DNA from: Azolla caroliniana
Lineage: Eukaryota > Polypodiophyta
Assembly: GCA_043228905.1 (NCBI GenBank)
Contig: JBHGNT010000001.1
Coordinates: 30,814,001-30,878,000 of the forward strand
Reading direction: 5' to 3'
Length of the DNA: 64,000 nucleotides
Shown one piece after another: positions 37,972-50,348 of this stretch. Positions within the stretch are counted from its first letter, which is position 1. Each line of letters opens with the position of its first letter. The notes beneath the pieces are model-generated. The model was not told where the DNA came from and searched no databases. It saw only the letters and a list, made by a program, of their open reading frames with translations. The position numbers were made by a program, and so were the translations under genes.

Positions 37972-40830
37972 GGCCTGGTCGTCGCCGTCGTCTGCTCGAA
38001 GGGTTTCCCCCCTCTGTGTGTAGAGTTTGCAAATACAGCAGTAAAATCACCATCTTCTTCATTCATTTCCTTCTTAATTAATTTACACATATCGTCCGTC
38101 CGTCGATCAGGATTGAGTAGGCCCCCACTTCCCTCTCTACTCTACATGTTCAACGTAAAGAAGAGAAGTAAAGTAAGTAAACACTCGGACATATGAAGCT
38201 TATGTGGCCGTGTCCGATTGGTCGGATCTCCATGTGGCGACGCCTAATTGGTTAATAAGCTCTTATACGGAGGCACCACCATCCTACTCGTGCTATCCCC
38301 TACGTGTCGAAATCCTCGCCCATGAGCCGATATAGAAAAAAGACAAAGAGATGTGGATCAACTCGATCAACTTGTGCTTCTTGTACATATATATTTGTGA
38401 TTGTCCTCTTCTTCATGTATCCCCACCCACCTCCTCCTCCTCCGGTAACGCCTTGCATTGCCCGTCTCCATGTCTACTCCATTTATCTCTGCTTACCTTA
38501 TTTTCATGACCCCTTGATTAGGTTTAGGCGGTTCGTTATGGTTGAAAACTTCAAGTCGATGATGCCTGCAAGCACAACGGTTGTTGGTTGTCTATATTGA
38601 ACGAAGCTTGTGTGGTTGACATCTAGTCTTGGTTCAACCGCGCTTTTTGTGCTATGTGAATGTTTTCCCCTTCTTTTGGGGAAAAAACAATACAACATCA
38701 TTTCTCTTTGGCATTAGAAGCAACGTGAATCGAGGTGGACTTGATGATCGTATGTTCAATCACATCCAATGGATGATCATGAATTCAAGATGCATAAAAA
38801 TGCAAACGGTTGGTCTCAGAAGCAAAGGTAGGGAGATAAGGTGAATCTATTTGTCATAACATTGCAAATTTCGTTATTTGAACTTTCAAACAAATGTTTT
38901 GAGGAGCCGAGAACAATTCAAAGCTACGAAAAAGCATGGCACACATGAGTAGCTCAAAACTTGACGCGGCATAAATCATCATGCTTTGCTCACCTTTTAT
39001 GAATGATCAACTCGAAAACAATTCAAGGCTACTCGTAGTGACATGCTATGCAATGTCAACCTAATCATCACAAACCATATGTGATGGCAAGTTTATTGAG
39101 TCAAAATATGGAGTTGAGAAGAATTCCAGGTTACATAAGCATAATAAAATGATACCATGTAGAGCATAGTCAATTATTGTGAACTTAATGATCATATGTA
39201 ACTCCCCCTCCTTTGTTTTGGAAAATAAAAAATATTTAATATACGAAACACTTAGATTTTGTTCTTCTTGTGGGAATAAACAATATTTCAAGTCGTGAAA
39301 TGGAGCTTTCATTTCTACATGTTCAATTAAGCATTCACCGAGTTACCAACCACACGATCCCTTGATAGTTGTTGGACATTCAGGGTTGTGTTGTGACCCT
39401 TGCCAATACCTAATGTCGATCTATCAAAATATCAAGTGGATGGAAGATTAAGTTGTCCATGGGACATGCATTATTGTCAATTCAAATTGGAAACAAATTA
39501 TCCATTTGACTTGCATTATTGATTGTTTGATTCAATTTATGCACGACACTTGCAACATTGCCAATTGGAATTAGATGATCCTTGAGGTTTGCATTATTTT
39601 CCAACAGTAATGGATTATCCATGGAATCCAAACCAACACAACAAAATGTATAAATGACTAGAGTAATGCATTCCTCGTGGATGATACATTGTTCATGTTA
39701 TATAGTAGATGTCAGAATATCAAGTAAATTTGATATGTGTTATCTTCCACATAGATGTCCTCGAAGTTGAAATAATAAATCTCTTCACATTTGTCTGATT
39801 GCAATTGCACGTATGAAGATGTATTTCTATAGTTTACTCATTTTTAATATACCAACAAGCCATTAGTGATATTGTGTTGTGCACGAGGCTACTAGACCTC
39901 CCAGACATTTTGTGCTCACATAAAATATTTTATTTCCTTTTGTTGCATGGAAATCAGGTTTTACCACAAGCCTTGTGAGGTAAAGTCCTAATAGATCGCC
40001 AAGTCCTATTGGTTTGCCGCAGGTCTTCGGACAAAATAGATTCCCATCAATACTCTTAAACAATCAAAACTAGCATTTAGAATAATTGATCCCTAAGATC
40101 ATGCCTACAAGAACGAGAATTCTTGTACATAGCGTTGTATCTATCACAGATAAGACATTTATGGTCTCCCACGTCAAGTGGTTGATGACGCACCGTCCAT
40201 TGCTCTTTCTCATTTGGAGTGTCATAGGACCAAAGTAGAGTTTGTTCGGACATCAGGTGGTTGTGTCGAGCACATCCCAATAGTTTTTTGTGGGGAATGA
40301 TCTCGAAGCCACAAAGGAAGGCCACATCAATGATCAAAGCGGGCATCGGTAAGTTGCAGAGGGGGGGGGGGGGGCATTGTATCGGTAACCATGGCCGGTG
40401 TTAGAGGGATACGTAAGTACATGGAGTTGATAGTGACAAAACTCATGGCATGATATGAGAGGAAGGCGAAAACCGAGATGGACGAGAGAGATAAAGAAAG
40501 GCAACAAATATGTATGTATGTACACACAAGCACAAGGAAAGGAGTGGGCGGGCGTGTTCACACGTGGGGCCCCGGACAGCCTCCATATGCATACATACAG
40601 ATGCATACATACATACATGCTCATACACAACACATAAATATGTAAGATTGGGATTGGGGCCAAGAAGTGGGGGATACAATCTCATGCGCCAACCTCGGAT
40701 TTTGGAGGCCTAATTTAGGCCGCCTCTCCTTCTCCTTAATCTTCTTCTTCGTGCTCCTCCTCTCCTCCATGCAGCAGAGAAGAAAAATTAACAACAACAA
40801 CGTCATCGGCGCGAAATAACGTTGGAAACA
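37972..40830. other. Spacer between the stomatin-like gene (-) and the CHX gene (+)
   Basis: The proximal 300 bases presumably hold the stomatin-like promoter; GATTGG and AATTGG (CCAAT-type) words occur at about 38216 and 38248. A 14-base poly-G lies at 40361-40374 and a CACGTG box at 40561-40566. No other gene is recognised. Confidence 0.4.
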
Positions 40831-40845
40831 AAACCCTAACCCTAA
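40831..40845 (+). promoter_or_regulatory. Telo-box in the CHX 5' region
   Basis: AAACCCTAACCCTAA, the plant telo-box, lies about 1.06 kb upstream of the CHX ATG. With the downstream leader intron removed it would sit about 0.5 kb upstream, near a plausible transcription start. Telo-boxes are usual near starts of plant housekeeping genes. Confidence 0.45.
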
Positions 40846-41095
40846 TTCCTCTTCTATCAGCACCGAATACATCCAACTATCGAAGCTTCTAACACCCACA
40901 CTCGTTGATCGTGAATCCTCGCTATTAATATACTTGTCACTACAGGAATGACAACATTGGAATGAATCGAAAACCATGATCTTCTCTTTCTTTCGTACAC
41001 GTTTGCAGGGAAATATTCTGTTTTTGTCTCTGTTATCAATATCAATGCATGACCGCTTGCCATAGCTTGATCTTTAACATTAAGGTCTTTTTGCC

Positions 41096-41194
41096 ATGAA
41101 GAACATGAAACGTTTCTTCTACTTCTTCTTCTTCTTCCTCATTTTCCTTATTCTTGCAAAAGGTTGCAGAAGAAGAAGAATGTCCAACTTATAA
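41096..41194 (+). CDS. Possible upstream ORF (32 residues) in the CHX leader
   Basis: An ATG at 41096 opens a short frame beginning MKNMKRFFYF, continuing hydrophobic and then basic (RRRR), and ending at TAA 41192-41194. It precedes the leader intron donor at 41225. If the leader is transcribed, this frame would be met before the CHX start. The peptide may be a chance product of CTT repeats. Confidence 0.3.
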   Translation: MKNMKRFFYFFFFFLIFLILAKGCRRRRMSNL

Positions 41195-41224
41195 TAAAGC
41201 ATATATCGACTGCATTCGTCACAG

Positions 41225-41794
41225 GTAAGTCTTTTCTATTTTTCTCTGCATTTTTGCTTCTTCTCGTTGTTCATATACATATTTTCCTTTTACTTTTTGG
41301 TCACAAGATAGGGTTGTATTTCTTCAAGATTTCTTCTTCCGTTTCTTCTTTGCTTCTTCTTCGTCTATCTAAATTTCCTTTCTTTGGCTATGTTTAGGGT
41401 TTTTCCTTTTTAATTATATTGTCTTTGCTTCATTTTTTTTCTTCTTCTGTTCTTGTTCTTGTTCTCTTCTTATATATTTAGATTCTCTTCAATGGCTGAA
41501 CTTGTTGGGATCTTCTCCCCTTCCTTATTTGTTCTTGTTTGTTTCAAAATTTCCTTTCTTTTGGTCGCATGTATTATTAATTTTTCTCCCTTATTTTCTT
41601 CATATATTCTTTCATAATAAGTAATTAACCTGTCATTTTTTCTGTACATTTTCCATCCCTTTATTGTTCTTCTTTGTATCGTTTTCCTTTGTCTCATTTG
41701 TTGTCATATATGTATATGTATGTATGTATTTTCCTTTCTGATCTAAATCATTTCTTTATCTAAATAAATTTGTCTGGCTAATTCTGCTGAACAG
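41225..41794 (+). other. Putative 5' UTR intron of the CHX gene
   Basis: A strong donor (CACAG|GTAAGT) at 41225 and an acceptor (CTGAACAG) ending at 41794 bracket 570 very T-rich bases, as is typical of plant introns. The ATG follows 95 bases downstream. Confidence 0.5.
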
Positions 41795-41888
41795 GATGCA
41801 AAATTAATCAAAGGTTATAAAAGCCACATATTAGAGGATCAATCTCTGCAAAATACTGTTGATATCGCTGGATATATGCTTTCTCGAT

Positions 41889-44800
41889 ATGTCAACTTCT
41901 TCAGCTTTGAATAACAATGGGACAGGATCGTCGAACATATGTACAGATCCAATATCAGCTGTTTCTAATGGTGTTTGGCAAGGAGATAATCCCATGAACT
42001 TTTCTCTTCCTTTGTTGATCGTCCAGATCTGTTTAGTCCTTGTTGTCACTCGTTTCTTGGCTCTCCTTCTTCGCCCCTTTCGACAACCGCGGGTCATAGC
42101 GGAAATCATTGTAAATTCATATCTTAATCTCTTGTTATTTGCTCCAATAGTAATTGCACTGTTAATGGTATCATGTAATATAGCTTCTCTAGTGTCATAT
42201 GCTGGAAAATCTACATTTTTTCTTGACATAATTTAATATAGCTTCTTGTGCAGTAATACATTCCCAGTAAATTTGTTCTTGACACAGTGTAATAAAACTT
42301 TACTTATGTATGCATTGAAAAAATATTAATCGATTAATCCTAAATTCAACAGGGAGGGATACTACTCGGTCCTTCTGCATTGGGTCGCAACAAAACCTAC
42401 GTCAACCATATATTTCCCAAGCAGAGTATTACTGTGCTTGACACAGTAGCAGATCTAGGCCTTATATTTTTCCTTTTTCTCGTGGGTCTCGAGCTCGACC
42501 TACATGCCATCAGAAGGACAGGAAAACAAGCATTGAGTATAGCTGCGGCTGGAATCTGTGTCCCCTTCATTGCAGGTGTAGGAGTTTCAGTTGTCTTACA
42601 TAGAACTATTGCTTCGGATGGACGATTTGTCCCCTTTCTAATCTTCATGGGAGTGGCCATGTCTATAACAGCGTTTCCTGTATTGGCTCGAATTCTAGCA
42701 GAAAGGAAACTTCTCACTACAGATGTGGGACAAATGGCCATGTCAGCAGCAGCAGTAAATGATATGGCAGCGTGGATTCTTCTCGCATTGGCAGTTGCCT
42801 TATCAGGCTCTGGAAAGAGCCCTCTGATTGCCCTGTGGGTGTTTCTATGTGGGCTTGCTTTTGTGATAGTTATGTTTGTTATTATCAGGCCCCTTATGGC
42901 TTTATTTACTAGACAAGCCGTGGAGAATGAGCCTGCCAATGAGCTTCATGTTGCAATAACTCTTGGTGGAGTTTTGATTTCGGGTTTTGCAACCGATGCT
43001 GTAGGTATTCATGCTATTTTTGGAGCTTTTGTGTTTGGGCTGATCATACCAAAAGAAGGAGCATTTGGAACCATGATGATAGAGAAAATTGAAGATTTCG
43101 TAACCATTCTCATGTTACCGCTGTACTTTGCTTCCAGTGGATTGAAGACAAATATCAGATCTATCCACAGTGCACAATCCTTCAGTCTTCTGGTCCTCGT
43201 TATTGCCACAGCATGTATTGGGAAAGTATTCGGTACTTTCGCAGTTGCTTCTGTCCACAAGATGAATATCCGGAAATCACTAACCCTAGGATTTCTTATG
43301 AACACGAAAGGTCTAGTGGAGCTCATAGTCCTCAATATCGGCAAGGATAGGAAGGTAATCAATGCATTTGTTTTTCATGTGCTTAAAAACACTTGTTTCA
43401 TTTCCATCGTTCAGCACCATTTCCATTTCTTCCCAAGAGTAAAAGAATCTATCTTCTGCATTTATATAATTTCAAACACGCAGGTCCTTAACGATGAGAC
43501 ATTTGCTATCATGGTTTTGATGGCCCTAGTCACGACCTTTATTACTACTCCTACGGTTATGGCATTGTATAAACCAGCCCGGAACCAAGTACCTTACAGT
43601 CGAAGAGTTCTCTACATTCCAGGAAGTAAAGATGACGCAGAACTACGTGTTTTGGCATGTGTGCACGGGATGCCAAATGTTCATGCCATAATTAATCTCA
43701 TTGAAGCTTCTAGAGGAACAAGAAAGCGGACTCTCCGAATGTATATTTTGCATTTGCTTCAGTTAACCGAAAGGCCTTCTTCGATCATGAAAGTGCAAAA
43801 GGTAAGAACAAATGGGTTGCCATCTAGTGATTATCACGACAACATGGATAGTGTTGTGCTTGCCTTTGAAGCATATGGACAGTTGAGCAAAGTAACCGTC
43901 CAAGCCATGACTGCTATATCAAATTTTGATGATATGCATGAAGATATTTGTGCCATAGCTGGGCAAAAGAGAGCTTGCTTCATTGTGATACCTTTTCACA
44001 AGCATGCCCGTCCAGTAGATGGTGTTTGGGAGGGTAACAATCCGGGTCTACGGAATGTGAATCTGAAAGTTCTTTCACATGCCCCTTGTTCGGTCGGAAT
44101 CTTAGTGGATCGTGGAATCGGCATGGCTTCTCTGTCTTCAAATCATGTGGACCACAATGTGGCTGTTTTGTTCTTTGGAGGTCCTGATGATAGAGAGGCA
44201 CTTGCCTTTGGCTATCGCATGGTAGAGCATCCAGGAGTGAAATTGAAGGTCTTTAGGTTTATTCAAGGACCTATAACGGATCATGTATCAATATCTATAT
44301 TGTCGTCTGAGTATTGCGATCAACATTCATGTCATAGTGATATTATTGAAGGGGATGTGCAAAACTCGAGGTTCTCTCGAAGCTCTCCTTTTTCCATGGC
44401 GCACGGTAATTCCTTAGAGACTTTGAATCGCAACATGGCAGAGGAAGAGAAACTAGATGAAGAGTGTTTGGCAGTGGTGAAGGAGGCAAGCTTGGTCACA
44501 ATGATAGAATCGCAACAAGAAATTACTATGACACGATCTGTCACATTTGAGGAGATAGTAGTTAATACCAACCCGATCGAGGTAGCGATTGATATTGGAA
44601 GGATCAAAGATTTTACCTTGTTGGTAATGGGCCGAGGAAGGACTCCGTCTCCGATGATCGCAACGTTAACGGGGAGGCAAGTAGAGTTTCCGGAGCTAGG
44701 TCTTATAGGGGATGCCCTCATCACTTGTAGTCACCACACTCATTCTTCGATATTTGTTATTCAAAGGCACGATCCTGCTTTGGTGAAAGAGGAGATAGAT

Positions 44801-45064
44801 TGTCGGAAAGTAGAGGGTGCTTCCTTCTCAAAGACAAATAACTTGCTTTCTAGGGGGCTCCTTGTTGCTACAGGTCCCCGTACTCCGTCTCTCCAATCCT
44901 CTCCGGGGAGGGATAATGATGATAGCATTGATCATGATGATAACCTTGATAAAGTTCCTGGTGCAGCTTTTGATAATGATAATAAAGTTCCTAGTAGAGC
45001 TTCTGATAATGATGATATAAATGATGACAATGTTCCAAGTACCGTGTTTGTTGAAAGAGATTAA
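41889..45064 (+). CDS. CHX-type cation/H+ antiporter (CPA2 family)
   Basis: Three exons (41889-42110, 42353-43354, 43484-45064), all phase 0, give 934 residues. [16 protein letters not shown] opens the protein as in plant CHX. The transporter domain shows [61 protein letters not shown] with the Asn-Asp pair of the transport site, IPKEGAFG and [23 protein letters not shown]. The long cytosolic half has IHEDICA-like ([10 protein letters not shown]), [22 protein letters not shown] and [14 protein letters not shown], all family landmarks. It should exchange K+ (or other cations) for H+ in endomembranes or the plasma membrane. The length exceeds the usual 800-850 residues because of an Asp/Asn-rich repetitive tail. 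The closest Arabidopsis relatives appear to be the CHX17-20 group. Confidence 0.95.
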
Positions 45065-46383
45065 TGTCACTAAGATTATGAGTCAACACTGACCCCATTG
45101 TAAGCATATGCCACGGCCCTTCATGGTATACAATTATTCACATGTGTATTTCCGAGTATCCCCTCCATTTTTCAAGGTTGGAATTTTGTGATGTATATAT
45201 TCATGATCTCATGAAGCTATAACTTGAGCTAATATTTCAATGCAACTTAATTAGAGCAACGCAACGAGCGTTAAGTATAATGCACAGCTTTGATGATGTT
45301 TTTCATACATGCAACTTAAGAGTATCATGCCACCTAAATATAGTTCAATTCCAATCTAGCCACATTACCATATAAATAATTCATGGCTTATCATGCAATC
45401 TACTTTGCTTAGAGCCGACCTTGCTAGATTATTATGTCATTATCAATTATTTTGTTCATACTTAGATTTTGGGTGGTGAATATAATTAGCTTGCCTAAAA
45501 GTACAATGTTTGATACCCTTCCAAGGTCCAAGCTTGAATGGGGATTTATATTATCAAAAATATCAACATTGCACGAGGGGATATTTCCATTTGGATGTAA
45601 TTTGCATTTGCCATGTGGTATAGCTATCACTATCCATGGTAGATGTGTCGAATAATCATAATAATTGTACAAGCATCAATATATATAGCCCATGGTTATT
45701 TGAATGTGAAAAAGTTTTCTCTTGCACTTAAAGCCAAGTATATGCATGTGCTTTGGAACATGCTATCATTAGATAGTTTTCTAGATAGCCTTGTATATCC
45801 TTTTGCAATGCACATGTTGATTCCAAGTGCATCTTAGAAATGCAATGGGTACCTATTGAAAAGATTCATATAGTCACACCACAATGTTAAAAATGATGGA
45901 TTTTTAGTTATTATAGATAGAAACTTCAATGACTGAAAAAATAAGTAATGGGGAAGGATCATCACTTAAACAAAAAGAATGGATAAAGCATATCTATAGT
46001 GCATGGTCATTTTGGAACTGTGCATTTGAAGGATAATGGTTATAAAATATACAAAACCTAAATAAAGAAAACACCTTGCTCTTTCCAAAACACAAAGAAC
46101 GCAAATTAATAATATCTCCTATATATGCTTCTTGCATTTGTGATTTCTAGATGGTGAATACATTCTTCGTCAACAACAATCTTCATATACAATGTCCAAA
46201 GCTAGTGGTCAAATCCACTATTCATGATGTTGTGGAGACATGGATCATACGTGAACTCAAAACTTTGAAGGCTTGGTTGATCGAAGGCTTCATGTTTCAA
46301 GCGAGTTCATTCTCAATAATGAGCATGAGAATGCATGTAGACAAGCTTTGGTGATCGATGCCATCATTCTTCTAGTAAGGGGA
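45065..46383. other. Gene-free interval between the CHX and PIG-P genes
   Basis: 3' UTR and AT-rich spacer; no recognisable gene or element before the inverted-end element at 46384. Confidence 0.45.
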
Positions 46384-46570
46384 ATTTACCAAAATACCCC
46401 TCCGAGAACAACACTCATCATTCTAGATGTTTACGAGAGAATGAGGGATCAGAGGGAGAGGGGTATTTTGAGAATTTTGAGAAATGAGTATTTTTGGGGT
46501 TGATATTTGGAGGGTATTTTTGGAGACTATTTGGAGGGCTATTTGATATCAGAGGGATAATTTTGGTAGA
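46384..46570. mobile_element. Short inverted-end element just upstream of PIG-P
   Basis: The left end TTTACCAAAATACCCCTC and the right end GAGGGATAATTTTGGTAGA are inverted copies with a few mismatches (about 46385-46405 and 46549-46570). The interior is made of GGTATTTTGAGAATTTTGAG-like words. It lies less than 90 bp before the PIG-P start codon and so within its promoter or leader. Confidence 0.5.
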
Positions 46571-46651
46571 AGTTGCCTCTTTTAGAACGAACGTCAATCC
46601 CCTGTTCTTCTTCGTTTCTGTTACCGTCTCCGACAAGAAGCAAGAATCGAT

Positions 46652-48742
46652 ATGGCCGCGGATTCTTCTTCTTCTGTGGCGAGCCCTAGAAGGGCGCTGT
46701 CTATATCAAGGGAGAAAGCCTCAGTTTTCATATTGGCTGAAGGTGAAGGGGACAGAAACAAGCAAGGTGCCAAGCCAGCAGAGGTCTATGGCTTCGTTGG
46801 ATCTATTTCCACCATTGTGGCAACAGGTAGGTCTCTCTCTACATATATGATGTGCATATATGTGTGTGTATAATTCTATTCTGTTTACGATAAAAAGGTC
46901 ATGCATAGCATCCACAGGTCAAACATAGTATGACTAAGGATGGGTTTTGATTCAGTGGCTGTTACTCGAATCTGAACACTGTTATTCATAATGGACATAC
47001 ATGCTAATGCGGAAGACCATCACTGCTTACAAAAAAAAGACATCTTGATGCCTGGGTTCTCCAGCTGCAAAGTCATGCATAACATCCATTGTCTAGGTTC
47101 CAAGCGGAGTATCACGATGGCACAAAATTATTGGTCACAAAAGATAATCCACGCTTACGTGGCAGATAGTCATTGATTGCAAAAATAATCGTGAGCCAAT
47201 GTATGAAAATTCAAAAACGTCCATAGCAAGCATGTGATGTGATTATGTCTAAGTTTGGAGTAGATGCAGCCAGTGGAAATCTATGCTAATCCTCAGGATC
47301 CATGATGCAACTAAGCTTATACAACATCCATTGTCTTCAAGAGCCATGATATGCCACACCATTATTGGTAGCAAACAAATTCTGTGCTGATGTGACACAC
47401 CTTTGTTGTTCTCCAAAATATCAGGTTTGTACCAGAAATCCATAAAAGAAATTTGTACCACACCATCGACAGGCTCAGAAGGAATGATGAGATGAAATTA
47501 CATGGTGATTTTGCACATGATAATTGGTTACAAAACTTATATGAGGGGCTGGATTAGGCGAATGGCACAATATCAACGGTTGCCGAATGTGGACTTCCAA
47601 GCTGATGTGGCAAACAAAACATGGACAGAAATTGGTGCTGATGTGTCTCAAGATTATATGGTCGCTAAAATGTGAATTTTGTACCAAGACGAGTAATAAG
47701 ATAGCTACAAACACCTAAGTGGTTAATGATAGAACAAAGTTCCCATCAAATGTGTCTTGGTGTCTATGTTAATGGGTGCTAGGTTTGCAGCTGTGAAACT
47801 TTGATATGCCTATGGAATACCAGTGTGAGATAAGTGGAGAGAGTATGTTTTTTTCTTGTGACCATTCATAGGTTTCTCCAGCGATGAGTTGTTCAACACC
47901 TATTGTGATCCGTTTTGGTCATTGTTTTGATGTTTGGAGTTTCTTTATTCCCATTTTCCAGTGAGTCTTTGCACAGGACATCACATCACATCCTTCTTGG
48001 CAATTCCACTTTGTTTTCAATACATTTAAATACTGATCTGTTGGCATAATTGGTTGACACACAGTTTTTTCCTTTAATGCTGTTGCGAATCAGTCCTTTC
48101 AGGGGAAGAGTGAAAAGACAAGTATGGAAGAGAGAGAGAATGATTATTCCCTGATATTTGCAGTTCTATTTTTTGGATGGGCTTATCTACCAGAATCGTG
48201 GCTTTACTTAATTGGCATTACGTACTATCCCAGTCGGTAATTGTTCTTGGCTGTAAATATTTATAGATTTTTATGGGTATGTGTGGTAATAGCATAAAGT
48301 TTCTAAAACCTAGCTAGAAATGCTGTATTAGATAACATTAACTTTTACACCTTGCATGCATATTAACTGACGTTCGGTTCCCTAAATACAGGTACTGGGC
48401 TGTTGCATTCCCAGCATATGCTATGATGCTGATCATTTTTGTTTGTGTTATGTATACAAGTTTGAATTATATCGTCACAATCCCCCCCAACTCATGGAAC
48501 TCTTTATGTGGTGAGGTTTTTTCATATTTCATTTCATTTTTATGTTCTTTTGTTTGGCTTCGATGGAATTATTATTGCTATCATGGAGATGATTGAAATT
48601 CTCCTTTAAAACTGCAGATGAATTCACAAGAGCTCCTGTAACTCTTCCTAGTGGCAGTTCACTCCAAAGTGAAAGGCCGATTGATCCAATCTCTGACATT
48701 CCAATTACTGAAGTGAATCTTATGATGTTTGGTACAAGGTGA
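46652..48742 (+). CDS. PIG-P, subunit of the GPI-N-acetylglucosaminyltransferase complex
   Basis: Four exons (46652-46826, 48164-48236, 48392-48510, 48618-48742) join in frame to 163 residues. The family landmarks are all there: AEVYGFVGSISTIVATV, a first membrane helix with FFGWAYLPESW, TYYPSRYWAVAFPAYAMM leading into a second helix, and the closing PIDPISDIPITEVN. PIG-P is a small two-helix ER membrane subunit of the enzyme that moves GlcNAc from UDP-GlcNAc to phosphatidylinositol, the first step of GPI-anchor synthesis. The Ser-rich N-terminus is variable in plants. Intron 1 is long (1.3 kb) and contains degenerate repeats. The ATG lies in the short leader after a short inverted-end element. 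Confidence 0.93.
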
Positions 48743-49385
48743 AGATAATATTTGGTTAAAGGTTAAATGAAGTTTTGTTTTTTTATCAAATTAACTGCAT
48801 GAAGCAATCCCCTCATTGTTAAGATTGACGCAGGAATACTGATTGGGCTGAATTGGCGACAAACTCCACAAAAAAATGTTTGATAAGAAGATAGGATAAA
48901 TATATATATACATATTATATTCATGCATATTGGATGTTACATATCCAAACCGAGATCTGATAAATGGCGGATAAAGTGATATTTACTATTCCGAACATTT
49001 GTGTTCACTTTGATCACCATCCAAGATTGAATTCTTCCCACTTTATCAAGATATACGGGATTTGAATGGTAAATCTCAATATAAAAAAAACTACTATAAA
49101 GCTTACCAAAGTAATCAACTTTTGTGAAAAACACAATGCTTAATTACAAGCAAGTTATTTACGTGGGTTTGGTTTTTGGTGATTTAGAATTTTACATGAA
49201 TGTTTTTGAAAAGGTCATAATATCTATCTTATTGCAGTCCTTGACTCTGTATACATGGTTTATTTGCAATGATCTGTAATACATCCTCTATCTAGAATGT
49301 TGTATTTTCTTTAGAAGAGATTCAATGTAGACTTTTAGAAGATCATTCAATGTCAAAAGCAATTCACTTCAAACATAGATTCAAA
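48743..49385. other. Gene-free spacer after PIG-P
   Basis: 3' UTR and AT-rich DNA; nothing recognised. Confidence 0.4.
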
Positions 49386-49932
49386 AATGAGTATCACTGG
49401 ATAGCAATATGGTAATAACCATAGTACGTAAAATTCGTGTTCGTCTAGCATAACATTTGTTTTCCTACGTTGGAGAACGAATGCAAATGTTATTCAAATG
49501 TTTTTTTTTCCCATTTTTCAGGCTTATTTACCTCATAATAAATAGTTAACCCAAAAGTATGGTACATATGGTTCATACTATGGTAATAACATAACTTTAG
49601 AGTCATAGATACTCATGCATTACATAACATCAATAAGTGGCCACAACAAAACATTCAATGAGTATCACTGGATAGCAATATGGTAATAACCATAGTACGT
49701 AAATTTCGTGTTCGTCTAGCATAACATTCGTTTTCCTACGTTGGAGAACAAATGCGAATGTTATTCAAATGTTTTTTTTTTCCCATTTTTCAGGCTTATT
49801 TACCTCATAATAAATAGTTAACCCAAAAGTATGGTACATATGGTTCATACTATGGTAATAACATAACTTTAGAGTCATAGATACTCGTGCATTACATAAC
49901 ATCAATAAGTGGCCACAACAAAACATTCAATG
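49386..49932 (+). repeat. Tandem pair of the dispersed repeat of about 270 bp (period 271)
   Basis: Copy one (49386-49656) and copy two (from 49657) both begin AATGAGTATCACTGGATAGC and differ at only a handful of bases, so the duplication is recent. Each holds the arms TAACATT(T/C)G and C(A/G)AATGTTA around CCTACGTTGGA. The family also occurs at 27170-27445 and, inverted, at 12010-12285. Confidence 0.9.
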
Positions 49933-50348
49933 TCTTTACTTCGTCTTTGTAGTCATTGAAACCATTTGTCCTTGAAGCTTAAAACTTGAGCTTTGGTTAT
50001 CCCAAACCTCACCAAATTGGGAAGCTATATGCATCACAAACAACTCAAGAAATTTACCTAAATACAAAAAAAATCCTGTATGGAATCCTCATGAAAGTGA
50101 TGAAGTATTTTTTAAATCATTGAACTACCCAATAAGCCTCTTAGTTTTTGGAGATACCTTTGGGTTGAGTTGGTAATATATCTTGTAGGTCACATAACAA
50201 GCACTTCCACCATCAAACATTTGACTTCTACATGTTTGCCAAGTGGTCATGATTAACACAAGCTTGCAATGTGGAGAGACGAAAAGAAAAGGTGAAAGGA
50301 ATTATTACTTATTGCATTATAGATGCATACACTAGCCATGATAGCCAC
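49933..50348. other. Spacer containing the left flank of the chromovirus insertion
   Basis: No gene is seen. The last five bases (GCCAC, 50344-50348) are the left target-site duplication. Confidence 0.5.

Noticed and set aside
39863-40346. Minus-strand frames with Cys/His residues considered as a zinc-finger or copia fragment
   Set aside because: Motif spacing fits no family I know, and no neighbouring retroelement parts were found.
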